A stretch of DNA of 64,000 nucleotides from Zhongshania sp. R06B22 (GCF_040892595.1 NZ_JBFRYB010000001.1:1798001-1862000), one strand, 5' to 3'. Shown: positions 26,433 to 36,235, counted from the first letter of the stretch. Notes: generated by a model from the sequence alone, not told the origin. Translations and numbers: made by a program.

Positions 26433-26692
26433 GCTGGACTCTTTATTTCACTAAACAGGCTCAAAAAGATGCTCGAAAACTAGCGTCGTCCGGGCTAAAA
26501 GATAAGGCTCAGGAGCTGCTGAAAATTGTCGAAAGGAACCCGTATCAGAATCCTCCTCCCTATGAAAAATTAATTGGTGATTTAGCGGGCGCCTATTCTC
26601 GCCGAATAAACATCCAGCATCGCTTGGTATACCAAGTGTTAGAAGAAGACAAAGCGATCAAAGTATTGAGGCTATGGCCTCACTATGAGTAA
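26429..26692 (+). CDS. yoeB: YoeB/Txe-family ribosome-dependent mRNA endonuclease toxin
   Basis: An 87-aa toxin of the Txe/YoeB family, which cuts mRNA on the ribosome when the antitoxin is degraded. Conserved features: SWTLYFTKQAQKDA, YEKLIGDLAGAYSRRIN with the catalytic Glu/Arg region, and HRLVYQV ending in WPHYE with the C-terminal His-Tyr pair. I use the GTG at 26429, which overlaps the yefM stop (GTGA); a TTG one codon earlier is less likely. It appears intact and co-translated with yefM. Confidence 0.92.
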   Translation: MSWTLYFTKQAQKDARKLASSGLKDKAQELLKIVERNPYQNPPPYEKLIGDLAGAYSRRINIQHRLVYQVLEEDKAIKVLRLWPHYE

Positions 26693-26928
26693 AGCCTAAA
26701 ACGGTAAAAATATCCCTGATAATAGAAATACAGTTACTTCCAAACCTCCGCTTTCGATCAATTGACGTCATGATTGAACGTCCGCTTAACCCAGACTGTG
26801 TGAAAACTACGGATCACCGGTTGATCTAGATGTCCCTTGCTTATGAAGAATCAGTCTTAGCCGGCGATCCAAATTTAAGGCCGCATTTAGTATAATAAAT
26901 TGGTAAGCCAAACCAGACGCAATCTGCG

Positions 26929-27735
26929 ATGACTCACCATATCAAAGGCCAATCAAGACACCAATCCACGTTATTTCCAGAAGTAATAGATAACTTTGTT
27001 ACGGAAGACAACCCTGTTCTAGTCATTGATGTTTTTGTCGACCAGCTTGATGTATTGAGCCTAGGTTTTGAGAGCGTCACCGCAAAGCAAGCTGGTCGTC
27101 CAGGTTATCATCCAGCCACTATCTTAAAGCTCTACATTTATGGCTACTTAAACCGTATTCAATCATCTCGCCGGCTAGAAAAGGAAACTCACCGCAACGT
27201 AGAGTTAATGTGGCTGCTAGAGTGGCTAAGACCTGACTTTAAACCATTGCCGACTTTAGGAAAGATGACGGCAAGGCAATTAAAAATGTCTGTCGTAAAT
27301 TCGTTGACCTGTGTCGGCAAATTAATATGTTTGATGATTTCGCTTTCGCTATTGATGGTAGTAAGTTTAAAGCGGTCAACAATAAGGCTAAGAATTACAC
27401 ACCCAGCAAAGTCCAATTTCATATCGATCTTATTGAGAGCGGTATTCAAGATTACTTGAATCAAATGAGTGCCAACGATAACGAGGAAAAGCACACACCC
27501 AGCTCGGTCTCGGCATCAAAATTAGCATGGTTTAAGCAAGGTTTACTTGAGCTCAATGCGCTAGAAAAAGAGGTAACCGAGCACCCCGATAAACAAGTAT
27601 CACAAACTGATCCTGATGCACGATTAATGAGAACTCATCATATGGATCGGCAGGTCTGCTATAACGTGCAAAGTGCGGTGGATACGAAACACCACCTGAT
27701 TGTTGCACATGATATTGTTATGACAACTACCATAA
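26929..27735 (+). pseudogene. Broken IS1182-type transposase
   Basis: Remnant of a DDE transposase of the IS1182 group: DUF772-like N-terminus (FVTEDNPVLVIDVFVDQLD, AGRPGYHPATILKLYIYGYL, RRLEKETHRNVELMWLL), then RPDFK, where one A is missing from an A-run at 27241. Reading resumes in the next frame with TIADFRKDDGKAIKNVCRKF, then AIDGSKFKAVNNK and the first catalytic Asp. The 3' part stops near 27735, in VAHDIVM, so the later Asp and Glu are gone. Both frameshift and truncation make it inactive. No clear terminal inverted repeats were found. Confidence 0.85.
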
Positions 27736-27982
27736 GCCGTGTAAAGCGGACAACTTATGGGTGAATCGACATTTTTGACATAGGGGCAGGACAAGCTTGC
27801 ATCGCTACGGATGAAAATGAAATTGTGGGCGGTTGCCGTTGCCTTGCAGTGCGATTGCAGAGGGTGAGCAGGGGGGAATAAAAACGCGACGCCGCTACAC
27901 AAGCGGCATCGCAAAACGTAGCGCCTTAATAAGCGCCACGGCAAATTTCAAAGAAATCCTGATGGGCTAAGCATTCCAGGTT

Positions 27983-28246
27983 TTAGCGTAATGAGCCGCG
28001 AATACGCTGATAAGACTCTTTTAGCTCGCGCACCAATTCTTGACCAGCCAATGACAGGCCTTCGGCGCTTTCGCTAGAAGCGTCGCGCAGATGCTCGCTT
28101 TTTAGTTTAAGTTGATCTAAGCGGTCTTCGAGTACTTGCCATTCATCGCGGATTTCCGCGCCAGCAAGATGAACACGCACATTTAGTTCGTCGCGCTCAG
28201 TTTTTAGTTTGCCAACAAGCTCGTCGTATCCGTCTTTTATGCTCAT
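27983..28246 (-). CDS. Small coiled-coil protein, probable stress protein
   Basis: An 87-aa, highly charged, all-helical protein (IKDGYDELVGKLKTERDELN, EWQVLEDRLDQLKLKSEHLR, RELKESYQRIRGSLR) with heptad-like spacing over most of its length. It resembles small proteins annotated as the sll1863-type stress-response family, but that call is tentative. The ATG at 28246 is eight bases from GGAG; the ATG two codons earlier is too close to it. A near-perfect FNR box with a -10 lies about 200 bases upstream, suggesting induction at low oxygen. Confidence 0.65.
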   Translation of the reverse strand: MSIKDGYDELVGKLKTERDELNVRVHLAGAEIRDEWQVLEDRLDQLKLKSEHLRDASSESAEGLSLAGQELVRELKESYQRIRGSLR

Positions 28247-28421
28247 TTTCATTCTCCAAATCTAAATATGCTTAGTAGTGATCGCCATATTGCTAAGGTA
28301 AATACCGCTTGTTTGATGGTACGTCCTTGGGCCTTAACACCCTTGCTTTAAACACTGCGAGGGCAAGTTAGAAAGATATTACTCACCAATATAAATGATG
28401 CTTAAAGATCCGTATGAATTC

Positions 28422-28462
28422 ACTATAGCAGTGCCCCTAGAGCAACTAATGATCTGGATCAA
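28422..28462 (-). promoter_or_regulatory. FNR/Anr-like box (28449-28462) and -10
   Basis: On the minus strand TTGAT-CCAG-ATCAT matches nine of ten FNR consensus positions. TATAGT (28427-28422) downstream puts the box centre about 40-41 bases before the predicted start, as for class II FNR promoters. The transcript would reach the coiled-coil gene after a leader of about 170 bases. The rest of 28247-28683 shows nothing else recognisable. Confidence 0.5.
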
Positions 28463-28683
28463 TGATTTGTCGATTTCAGTAAAAACGGCATAAATTAGGC
28501 GAAGTGAAGGTCTGGCTGGGGAAGGAGTGACCGCACGGTTTTGCGTGAGACTATTATTCAGGTGATGACAAAGCTTAGGCTTGCCTGAGGCAATAAGTTT
28601 ATCTGGCGTTTTTATTTATCCCTTTTTTTTATGTCACGATAAATCGTTTACCTAATGGCTGGTGACATCAAAAAAATTCAGCT

Positions 28684-30882
28684 TCATATGCAATCCACAC
28701 GCACAGGAATATTCGACATCAGTGGTATGCCTGTAATGGGGTCGTAGTTTTTTTCCACTGACACTAAGCGGCCCGTGTTACTTCCTATTTCAATCACCTT
28801 GTCATCGTCTTCGCCGGGGTTGCCGCCAAAGGCATGTGTCATAGAAATGATCCCATTCAATAAGGTGGCATCCGCTTCAACAATGCCGCGAATAGCACTG
28901 TGCGGGGAGGAAAGTAATACTGTGTCGCCACTGCTTAAACCCAGGCGATTCAGGTCGTCGGGGTGCATATAAGCTGGGTTATATTGTTTGCCCAATGATT
29001 TCTTAAGTTCTCTGCCGGCTGAGTTAATTACCGAGTTTAGGCGCCTACAGACCAGTCTGAAGGGGAAATCGTTTACGGCTTCTTGGCTTGCCGGCGGTTC
29101 TGCAAAGACATCGGCCAGCTCTTGCATCATCATGGCATTGCCAATACACAGCTTGCCTTCAAATGCGGGATCTTTAGGCTGAACGATTTCCTTCACCTCG
29201 TATATTTTGCCACCGCGGTGTTTTTTGACTTCTTCCAGCGAGATTCTGGCATTCGCCGTTAAATGTTCATGTAGCTCGTCTGTTGTGGGTTTGTTTTTCA
29301 TGTCGAGAAAGGCGAAGGCTGGGGAGCTCTCTTGAAACTTGTCCCAACCGGTTTGCGAGGCCACAAATAAGTTCAGTCCCATGCGCTGACCCAGACCATA
29401 GAAAAAGGCCCACTCCTCTACAACATCGGCGCCTTTTGGTGGCTCAACCACCGCAGGTGCATAGCTAGCGTAGGGCTCATCAAAACCTAGACCATAACCA
29501 TAGTGTTTATTCCCTTCGCACAACTGCGTTGTAGCGGGGGTTTCCAGTGATAACTTGGGCGGTATCACATAATGCGCGAGCTCAGCGGTCGCGGTCATGT
29601 GGTAATCGAGTACAACCAGCAGTTCTAGATTCTTCAGCGCCTTATAGGTTTTATTCTGGTCTGGCCAGGCCATCATTGGATTGCCTGCCAAGCAGATCAA
29701 TACTTTTACTTGGCCCTCGCCCTCTAACAGCATTTCGTCGGCCAATGCGGCCGTCGGCATACCGCTTGCCGTTTTGCTGAGATTGCGAACCCGCATTTTT
29801 TCGGGATAATCCCAGCCCTTATAAGGCGGCCTCGCCTGCGCTTTGGCAATATATGCGGGGGTGAGTACATTGGGTTTGGTGACTTTATCGCCGGCTCTAG
29901 ACCAGTAGCCACACACCGACATCAGACAATAACCGAGATATTCACTCAAGCTACCGTGTAGCGACATGTTCGGCCCTGTGCCCAGCGTCACGGCGCCGCC
30001 CCGGCCACTTTGGCCAACCGCTGAGGCATAAGTTCTAGCGGCAGCAATTAGCTGATCCACATCTATCTCTGCGCGCTTGGCTACATACTCGGGTGTGAAC
30101 AGCGCGACACGTTCTGCCAGTGCTTCAAAGCCCTCTACATCTTCTTCAATAAAAGCCTGGTCATACAGCTTTTCAGTAATAATAATATTGAGAAGTCCCG
30201 CTAAAATAGTGGGGTCTTCGCCGGGCTTGGCCTGCAAGTGAATATGTGCGCGTTTAGCGGTTTCCGTGACCCTAGGGTCTATAACAATGAGTTTGGTGCC
30301 GCGCTCTTGGGCTGCTTTTAGACGCTGTGCTGGGTTATTCCCCGGCGCGCCACTGGCCTTAGATATAACCGGATTTGCACCAACAATAATCCAGCTATTG
30401 GCAGTATTGAAATCCAATTCACCGGCGCCCCAAAGGCCGTGCGCTGCCATGGCAATGTGTTTGCCCGGCTGGTCAATAGTGCTGGAGGTGAAGTGCATGG
30501 GCGAGCCAATGCCCATTAAGAAAGAGACGGCTACTGAGGGTGCTACCGGTGTAGAGACCTGACCGGTACCGCCATAAACGGCGACTGAGCGCGGGCCGTG
30601 CTTTTCAATAATCGCCGCTATTTTGTCGGCGATCTCGTCCATCGCCGCTTCGCTGCCTATGTTCTCGAAGGTGTTTGCAGACGCCCGTTTTTGGCAGTGG
30701 AGCAAGCGATTAGGGTTGTTGTGCTGTTCAGGAAGCGCCCGTCCCTTAGGACAGGTGTAGCCTTTGAAGTAGGGGTCGTCTTTGTCGCCGGTAACTTTTG
30801 TTAATTTTCCAGCATCTACATGGGCAATGATTTGGCAATAGGCCGGACATACACGGCATATGGCGGAATGTGTATTAGTCAA
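28684..30882 (-). CDS. Molybdopterin-dependent oxidoreductase (formate dehydrogenase/nitrate reductase superfamily)
   Basis: A 732-aa member of the DMSO-reductase superfamily. The N-terminal [4Fe-4S] motif is C9-x2-C12-x3-C16-x27-C44 (CRVCPAYC ... YTCPKGR). The Mo-bis-MGD domains follow (NSWIIVGANPVISK; LIVIDPRVTETAKRA; VLICLAGNPMMAWPD), and the C-terminal cap holds MHPDDLNRLGLSSGDTVLLSS. No twin-arginine signal, so it is probably cytoplasmic. No electron-transfer subunit or FdhD is adjacent, so partner and substrate are unknown. The start is a TTG at 30882, the only sensible one upstream of the cluster motif, with a distant GGGG as ribosome site. Confidence 0.88.
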   Translation of the reverse strand: MTNTHSAICRVCPAYCQIIAHVDAGKLTKVTGDKDDPYFKGYTCPKGRALPEQHNNPNRLLHCQKRASANTFENIGSEAAMDEIADKIAAIIEKHGPRSVAVYGGTGQVSTPVAPSVAVSFLMGIGSPMHFTSSTIDQPGKHIAMAAHGLWGAGELDFNTANSWIIVGANPVISKASGAPGNNPAQRLKAAQERGTKLIVIDPRVTETAKRAHIHLQAKPGEDPTILAGLLNIIITEKLYDQAFIEEDVEGFEALAERVALFTPEYVAKRAEIDVDQLIAAARTYASAVGQSGRGGAVTLGTGPNMSLHGSLSEYLGYCLMSVCGYWSRAGDKVTKPNVLTPAYIAKAQARPPYKGWDYPEKMRVRNLSKTASGMPTAALADEMLLEGEGQVKVLICLAGNPMMAWPDQNKTYKALKNLELLVVLDYHMTATAELAHYVIPPKLSLETPATTQLCEGNKHYGYGLGFDEPYASYAPAVVEPPKGADVVEEWAFFYGLGQRMGLNLFVASQTGWDKFQESSPAFAFLDMKNKPTTDELHEHLTANARISLEEVKKHRGGKIYEVKEIVQPKDPAFEGKLCIGNAMMMQELADVFAEPPASQEAVNDFPFRLVCRRLNSVINSAGRELKKSLGKQYNPAYMHPDDLNRLGLSSGDTVLLSSPHSAIRGIVEADATLLNGIISMTHAFGGNPGEDDDKVIEIGSNTGRLVSVEKNYDPITGIPLMSNIPVRVDCI

Positions 30883-31265
30883 CGTTGTGTAACCCCGATA
30901 TTCAATTTTTATTTTTAATTTGATGATTGTATCGCGGCGAGCAGTATACTGAAATTTGGCAACTTATCGCAGTCTTTGGCGCGGCTGCTCCGCTTTTACT
31001 CGCTTCAATAGTGGCGCAGTTCACTAGCTACGCAGATATTGAGAAAAACAGGGCTTGAATAGGTCCAAAGCTCAAATCTACTTTTGCACACGCTAATAAT
31101 TTGCTGTGCTAGATTACCAAGGCGAACATCCGCCAAATACTATTTACTGCTATATTTAAGCCTCATCGTATAAGGCTTTGATTGATACATGTGAAACCGC
31201 GGCACCACCAGTTAGATTAGACCCGTATTCTTCTTAGATAGTAGTGCCAAGCTTCAGGAGGGGAT
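30883..31265. other. Gene-free stretch upstream of the KaiB-GGDEF-EAL gene
   Basis: A 383-base region between divergent genes. I see no conserved operator, hairpin or gene in it. Confidence 0.4.
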
Positions 31266-31433
31266 GTGACAGTAATGCGTTCAGTATGTAATAGCCGGCT
31301 TTGCTCCTGCGTTATGGCAGAGGATTATTACTGGGCGAGTGAGAAACGATTTAATTTTGGGAAAAATAGCTGGGTGTCAGTATTCCAAGACCTCATGCAC
31401 TTGGGTGATGTGGCTTCTTCGGAGCGCGTATGA
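31266..31433 (+). CDS. Possible 55-aa leader protein
   Basis: GTG start four bases after a strong AGGAGGGG ribosome site (31256-31263); the frame runs 55 codons and its TGA overlaps the next gene's ATG (ATGA). The peptide (MRSVCNSRLCSCVMAEDYYW from its fourth residue) matches nothing I know. The ribosome site and coupling geometry are the only evidence; codon use is not convincing. It may couple translation to the downstream signalling gene. Confidence 0.35.
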   Translation: MTVMRSVCNSRLCSCVMAEDYYWASEKRFNFGKNSWVSVFQDLMHLGDVASSERV

Positions 31434-34093
31434 CTCCTTTCCAGAGTGACTCCCTGCAGTGCGAATTGCGGCTATTTGTTGCGGGTGATACCAACAACTC
31501 CTTAGAGGCTATCGCTAATCTGAGGGCCTTGTGCGAGGAATACTTGCCAAGTCGCTACACCATCGAAATCGTGGATGTGATGCAGGAGCCTGCCCGAGCG
31601 ATTGCCGATGGGGTTTTTATGACGCCGACCTTGCTCAAGCTAGGACCGCGTCCCCTGCGGCGAGTTGTGGGTAGATTGGCACGAAGCTCAGATGTGCTGC
31701 AGGCATTGGGTTTGACGCTTAACGACAGGCCGATACTGTCCAGCGCGGACGCTGAAACCGCTAAGTTGATAGCAACGCTGGATGAGGCCGGTCGGCGTTT
31801 AGAAGAACTTACCGGTGGTGAAGTCGATGCAGTCCTTAGACGCGATGGCAAGCCGCTTTTACTATTAAGCGCCCAAGCGGAGTTGCGCCACCGCGAAGCG
31901 GCAAGACAAACTGCCATCCTCAATGCCCTACCTGCTCATATTGCATTGATCGATAATCAGGGTGTTATTGTGTCTTTTAACCATGCTTGGCAGAAATTTG
32001 CCGAGTTAAATGGCCTGGCTTCCCCTGGGTATGGCGTTGGAATTAACTATCTGGAGGCTTGCGACAAGGCGGGCGAGGGCAGTGAGGCGGCCGAGGGCAT
32101 TCGCTCAGTACTGGCAGGACATTCGAGAAGCTTTTCCATTGAGTATCCCTGTCATTCCCCGACGGAACAGCGCTGGTTCCTGATGACTGTGACGCCCTCT
32201 AATCACGATGCCAAGAACGGTGCCGTGATCATGCATCTAAACATAAGCGATCGCACCGAGGCGGAGATCGGTATGCAGCGCTTGCAGCGGGTCTACGCGG
32301 TTCTAAGTGAGATTAATGAGTTGATCGTTCGCGTGCCCAACCGCGATGAACTCTTCCGTGAGGCATGTCGGATAGCGGTCGAAACTGGCGGGGTTTGCAT
32401 GACGATGATAGGCATTGTCGATCAAGCCACTGACACTGTCGTTCCGGTCGCCTCGGTAGGCGTAGAAGATAAATTACTAAGGGACATCAGGAGCCTACTA
32501 TCCTCAGATGAGAAAGCGTCGACGACGATGATTGCGAAAGCGGTCCGCGACAAGACGGCGATCGTATCCAACGATTTGAGTGACGACCCGCGGGCGCTGC
32601 TCCGGGATCTATATACCGAGGCGGGAGTGCACTCGGTGGCGGTTCTTCCCTTGATTGTGTCGGGGCAAGTGGCGGGGGTGTTGGGCCTATACGCAGGGGA
32701 AAAGGATTTCTTCCACGAAGAAGAGATGCTGCTGCTGAGCAAACTGGCCGATGACGTTGCGTTTGCAATCGACCACCTCGAAAGGCAAGAGCGGCTCGAC
32801 CATCTCGCGTCCTACGACCAGCTTACGGGACTAGCAAATCACCATCTGTTCCTTGAACGTCTTGAGCAATTTACGCGTGGTGCTGCCGACAGTGGCCACC
32901 GCTTAGCACTGATCCTAATTGACCTAGAACGCTTCAAGAATATTAACGACAGCCTCGGGCGAGCGGCGGGCGATGTACTTCTGCAACAGGTCGCCGAGTG
33001 GCTTACCCAGCACATTGATGATGTACATCGGCTTGCCCGGGTCGGCGTTGACCAGTTCGCTGTGGTGCTGCGTGAAGAAGGGCGGGTCGGTGATGTTGTA
33101 CGCCAGTTGGAAGCGGTGATCGAGGCCTTTCTTCTCCATCCCTTCAAGCTCAAGCCCTCTGTATATCGGATCGCGGCAAAGTTCGGTGTAGCAATGTTTC
33201 CAGAGGATGGCGCCGACGCGGCCACTCTCGTCAAGAACGCTGAAGCGGCTTTGAAGAAGGCCAAGGTGGAAGGTCATCGGCATCTTTTCTATACGCAGAA
33301 GATGACCGACACTGTGGCGCAGCGCCTGAATCTCGAAAACCAGTTGCGCCAAGCGCTGGATAAGAACGAATTCGTACTGCACTACCAGCCTAAGGTGAAT
33401 CTTGCTAGCGGCGAGATCACGGGCGTGGAAGCCTTGATCCGCTGGAACGACCCTCTCACAGGCTTGGTTTTGCCAGATTCCTTCATCTCGATTCTTGAAG
33501 AAACGGGGTTAATATACGACGTCGGCCTATGGGCCTTGCATCAAGCACTGCAAGATTTTTTGCGGTGGCGCGCCGCCGGATTAAATGCAGTGCGCATTGC
33601 GGTGAATGTCTCGCCGCTGCAAATGCGTCACCCCGGATTCGCCGCCGCTATTGAACAGATCGTGGCCATCGACCCGCGCGCCGCCCAGGGCTTGGAACTA
33701 GAGATCACTGAAGGTATGGTCATGGCGGACATGAAGCAGGCGATATCGAGTCTGCATGCGATTCGCGCGCTCGGCATCAGCATTGCCATTGATGATTTTG
33801 GTACCGGATACTCCTCATTGGGTTATCTATCGAAGTTGCCGGTTGATACGCTTAAGATCGATCGTATGTTTATAGCGGATATGGTCACCGATCCACAGGG
33901 CTTATCGCTGGTGTCCACAATCATTAACCTCGCCCACTCTTTGCAACTCAAAGTTGTGGCCGAAGGCGTTGAGACCGAGGAGCAATCCCGCTTATTGAGA
34001 TTGCTGAAATGCGACCAAATACAAGGTTATTTGTTTAGCAAGCCCCTTGCTGTGGAGGTCTTAGAAGAGACATTCCTGCGGCGTCTCGGCTAG
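31430..34093 (+). CDS. KaiB-PAS-GAF-GGDEF-EAL signalling protein
   Basis: An 887-aa multidomain protein: KaiB-like thioredoxin fold (about 10-95, ELRLFVAGDTNNS ... FMTPTLLKLGP), linker with LTGGEVDAV, PAS (165-275), GAF (295-450), GGDEF (455-620) and EAL (635-880). The GGDEF signature is VGVDQ (538-542), so diguanylate cyclase activity is probably lost. The EAL part keeps EALIRW (667-672), IDDFGTGYSSL and AEGVET, so c-di-GMP phosphodiesterase activity is expected, perhaps tuned by the degenerate GGDEF. It is soluble: no membrane segment. No kaiC or kaiA lies nearby. GGAG about ten bases before the ATG. Confidence 0.92.
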   Translation: MTPFQSDSLQCELRLFVAGDTNNSLEAIANLRALCEEYLPSRYTIEIVDVMQEPARAIADGVFMTPTLLKLGPRPLRRVVGRLARSSDVLQALGLTLNDRPILSSADAETAKLIATLDEAGRRLEELTGGEVDAVLRRDGKPLLLLSAQAELRHREAARQTAILNALPAHIALIDNQGVIVSFNHAWQKFAELNGLASPGYGVGINYLEACDKAGEGSEAAEGIRSVLAGHSRSFSIEYPCHSPTEQRWFLMTVTPSNHDAKNGAVIMHLNISDRTEAEIGMQRLQRVYAVLSEINELIVRVPNRDELFREACRIAVETGGVCMTMIGIVDQATDTVVPVASVGVEDKLLRDIRSLLSSDEKASTTMIAKAVRDKTAIVSNDLSDDPRALLRDLYTEAGVHSVAVLPLIVSGQVAGVLGLYAGEKDFFHEEEMLLLSKLADDVAFAIDHLERQERLDHLASYDQLTGLANHHLFLERLEQFTRGAADSGHRLALILIDLERFKNINDSLGRAAGDVLLQQVAEWLTQHIDDVHRLARVGVDQFAVVLREEGRVGDVVRQLEAVIEAFLLHPFKLKPSVYRIAAKFGVAMFPEDGADAATLVKNAEAALKKAKVEGHRHLFYTQKMTDTVAQRLNLENQLRQALDKNEFVLHYQPKVNLASGEITGVEALIRWNDPLTGLVLPDSFISILEETGLIYDVGLWALHQALQDFLRWRAAGLNAVRIAVNVSPLQMRHPGFAAAIEQIVAIDPRAAQGLELEITEGMVMADMKQAISSLHAIRALGISIAIDDFGTGYSSLGYLSKLPVDTLKIDRMFIADMVTDPQGLSLVSTIINLAHSLQLKVVAEGVETEEQSRLLRLLKCDQIQGYLFSKPLAVEVLEETFLRRLG

Positions 34094-34123
34094 CCGCAGT
34101 GAGTGACCGCGCGCGGAGTGTTA

Positions 34124-34375
34124 TTAGGCTTTTTTGATAAGCCGAATGATGTAAATTAAAATTATCGCGCCGGCGGTAGAGGTCACAATAGAGCCAATTA
34201 ATCCCCCTGCTGAAATCCCTAAAAAGCTAAAAACATAGCCGCCTACTACGGCGCCCACCACACCGACAATAATATTGCCGATTAAGCCAAAGCCGCCGCC
34301 TTTCATTATCTTGCCAGCCAACCAACCCGCCAGTGCGCCAATGGCTAAGAATATAATCAAACCTTCTGCATTCAT
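34124..34375 (-). CDS. GlsB/YeaQ/YmgE-family stress membrane protein
   Basis: An 83-aa integral membrane protein with three hydrophobic helices and the family's glycine-rich sequence (AIGALAGWLAGKIMKGGGFG; IGNIIVGVVGAVVGGYVF). Members are formerly called transglycosylase-associated proteins and are induced by stress in many bacteria; biochemical function is not established. It is monocistronic, convergent with the EAL gene 30 bases away. Confidence 0.93.
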   Translation of the reverse strand: MNAEGLIIFLAIGALAGWLAGKIMKGGGFGLIGNIIVGVVGAVVGGYVFSFLGISAGGLIGSIVTSTAGAIILIYIIRLIKKA

Positions 34376-34537
34376 TTTACTTTCCTTGCATTATTGAGAT
34401 TGTTAATAGGGGAGTTCGGCAATGCGACTCACCGCTAACACTTCGATTCATCAAGTGCGTCATTGTAGCCAAGCTATTCTCAATCATATCAATACTGCTA
34501 ATTTTGCATGCTAGCGTCGCCGTCAAATTATGATCGA

Positions 34538-35389
34538 TCAGGGTAATTTACTCACCCATACACCCACATCCAAGCTTGAGTCTGGCGCGCCTCTAAACGA
34601 TCCTTCTATTGGCGGCACGGATTTAGAGAGCCGTGCAACCGCGACTGGAATATGGTCGGTGCCGGCCATTTCGCCAATCGTGGGGTCAAAGCCCTTCCAG
34701 CCAGCGCCGGGTAAATAGACCTCTGCCCAAGCATGGGTAGCACCAGCGGCATCGCTGCCGGGCGCGTGTAGGTAGCCGCTGACAAAGCGCGCTGCGAGCC
34801 CCATGCACTTTGCGGCATCCATAAAGAGTTGAGCAAAATCTCGGCAGGAACCCGTACCACATACCAGGGTGTCCTTGGCGGTTTGCACGCCCGGTTCTTC
34901 TCGTAATTTATAGGTTTGGGTTTGATAAATATGACTGGCGATTCGCTGTAGCAAGGTATAAGTCTGAATCTTTTCGTCGCCCTGCCAAAGTGTTTGAGCC
35001 CATTGAGAGATCATTTGCTGTGTTTCTTGATCGGGTAGCTGCATATATGGGCTCAGCAAAACTTGATCGTCCGGCAAATAACTAAAGGGATAATTGATGG
35101 CGTAATCGGCAACCATAAAATTAAGCGGTGACTCATTGTATTGCTGAATGATGAGCTCGCTTTCAAATACCAGCTGCTGGGCGGGGAGATCGAAGGTGGC
35201 GGTGGCCACGGAGTTTCCCTCGGCGTCGCGGTGCCATAGTAAATTAGCATTGGGCGAAATTTTTAGGGAGAACGACTCGATGCGAAGCTCATAGTCTTCT
35301 CTTGGCCGCAGGCGTAAGTGGTGTGGCCCAAGCTGCACTTCTTCGGAAAAGTTATAGTAGGTTCTGTGGATAATGTTATAGCGCTGCAT
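34538..35389 (-). CDS. Transglutaminase-like protein (N-terminal beta domain type)
   Basis: A 283-aa cytoplasmic protein: bacterial transglutaminase-like N-terminal domain (residues 1-90, MQRYNIIHRTYYNF, LRLRPRED) and a papain-like core with Cys in GTGSCRDFAQL, His in ATHAWAEVYLPG and Asp in GFDPTIG. This family includes predicted cysteine proteases and amidases; no substrate is assigned. It follows a second transglutaminase-fold gene by 42 bases on the same strand, so the two are probably cotranscribed. Confidence 0.9.
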   Translation of the reverse strand: MQRYNIIHRTYYNFSEEVQLGPHHLRLRPREDYELRIESFSLKISPNANLLWHRDAEGNSVATATFDLPAQQLVFESELIIQQYNESPLNFMVADYAINYPFSYLPDDQVLLSPYMQLPDQETQQMISQWAQTLWQGDEKIQTYTLLQRIASHIYQTQTYKLREEPGVQTAKDTLVCGTGSCRDFAQLFMDAAKCMGLAARFVSGYLHAPGSDAAGATHAWAEVYLPGAGWKGFDPTIGEMAGTDHIPVAVARLSKSVPPIEGSFRGAPDSSLDVGVWVSKLP

Positions 35390-35431
35390 AGTGTGTCCAG
35401 TATTGAGCCGATCTACCGCATTTAATTTCGA

Positions 35432-36235
35432 CTAGTCGATGATGGAGCTTTCATTGATAAGCTCTACGCTAACCACTTGGCTGGAAGGATAGACTCCCGG
35501 TCCAAATTGATTGTATACAGCGACATCGGCAGCATCGCGGCCGTAACCAATGGCGACATAGCCGCCTTTTAAAGAGGGCTGGGTTGCGTCGAAGGTGTAC
35601 CAGCGGTCGCCCACATAGGCTTCAAACCAAGCATGTAGATCCATCGGTTGCAGACCATATAAATAGCCTACTACCATTCTTGCCGGAATACTCAAGCTTC
35701 TGCAAAGCGCAATGCCTAGGTGGGCCATATCGCGACACACCCCCCACTTTCGCGCGTTTATCTCAATGGCAGTAACTTGGGCATCGCTATTGCCCGGAGT
35801 GAAAGTAACATTGTTGCGCAGCCAGTTCTCAATGGCGGCAACTTGGTTGTAGCCCAGGAGTTGGCCGGCGGTAATCTCCATCGCCATTTGGCCAAAACGA
35901 TCAGATTCGCAATAGCGGCTGGGTAGAAGATAGTTGAGTACCGAGTCTGGCAGTCTTTGAACTTCAACAAAGGGGGCGCCGGGGGCTTGGTCTAAAAAAT
36001 CGGCGGTCTTTGCCTCTGCGCGAGTGTGTATAGAGAAATACCCCGGCTGAGCGACTAAGCGCTGACAGAGATTGCCATAGACATCGGTGAATTCAAAAGC
36101 AGGGACGCTGGGTGCCAGTTTATACTGTTCGCTGGCAATCCATTGCTGGGCGCCACTGCGCGGTCTAAGCATCAATACAAACGGTGTGGGCACTTCAATA
36201 TCGAAGGATAAATCGCAACTCGTTTTTAACCACAT
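35432..36235 (-). CDS. Transglutaminase-like protein, second copy
   Basis: A 267-aa transglutaminase-fold protein with Cys in [11 protein letters not shown], His in [12 protein letters not shown] and Asp in YTFDATQP: a complete Cys-His-Asp triad. The N-terminal beta domain ([17 protein letters not shown]) differs from that of its neighbour, so this is not a recent duplicate. Such genes often travel in tandem, with an alpha-E/circularly permuted ATP-grasp pair; those partners are absent here. First gene of the two-gene unit. Confidence 0.9.
   Translation of the reverse strand: MWLKTSCDLSFDIEVPTPFVLMLRPRSGAQQWIASEQYKLAPSVPAFEFTDVYGNLCQRLVAQPGYFSIHTRAEAKTADFLDQAPGAPFVEVQRLPDSVLNYLLPSRYCESDRFGQMAMEITAGQLLGYNQVAAIENWLRNNVTFTPGNSDAQVTAIEINARKWGVCRDMAHLGIALCRSLSIPARMVVGYLYGLQPMDLHAWFEAYVGDRWYTFDATQPSLKGGYVAIGYGRDAADVAVYNQFGPGVYPSSQVVSVELINESSIID

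Noticed and set aside
27235..27246. TTTAAAC heptamer at the transposase frame change, as a programmed -1 frameshift site
   Set aside because: The zero-frame codons are TTT AAA CCA, not T TTA AAC, and the new frame would need re-pairing on a stop codon. Together with the 3' truncation, a simple one-base loss is the better explanation.
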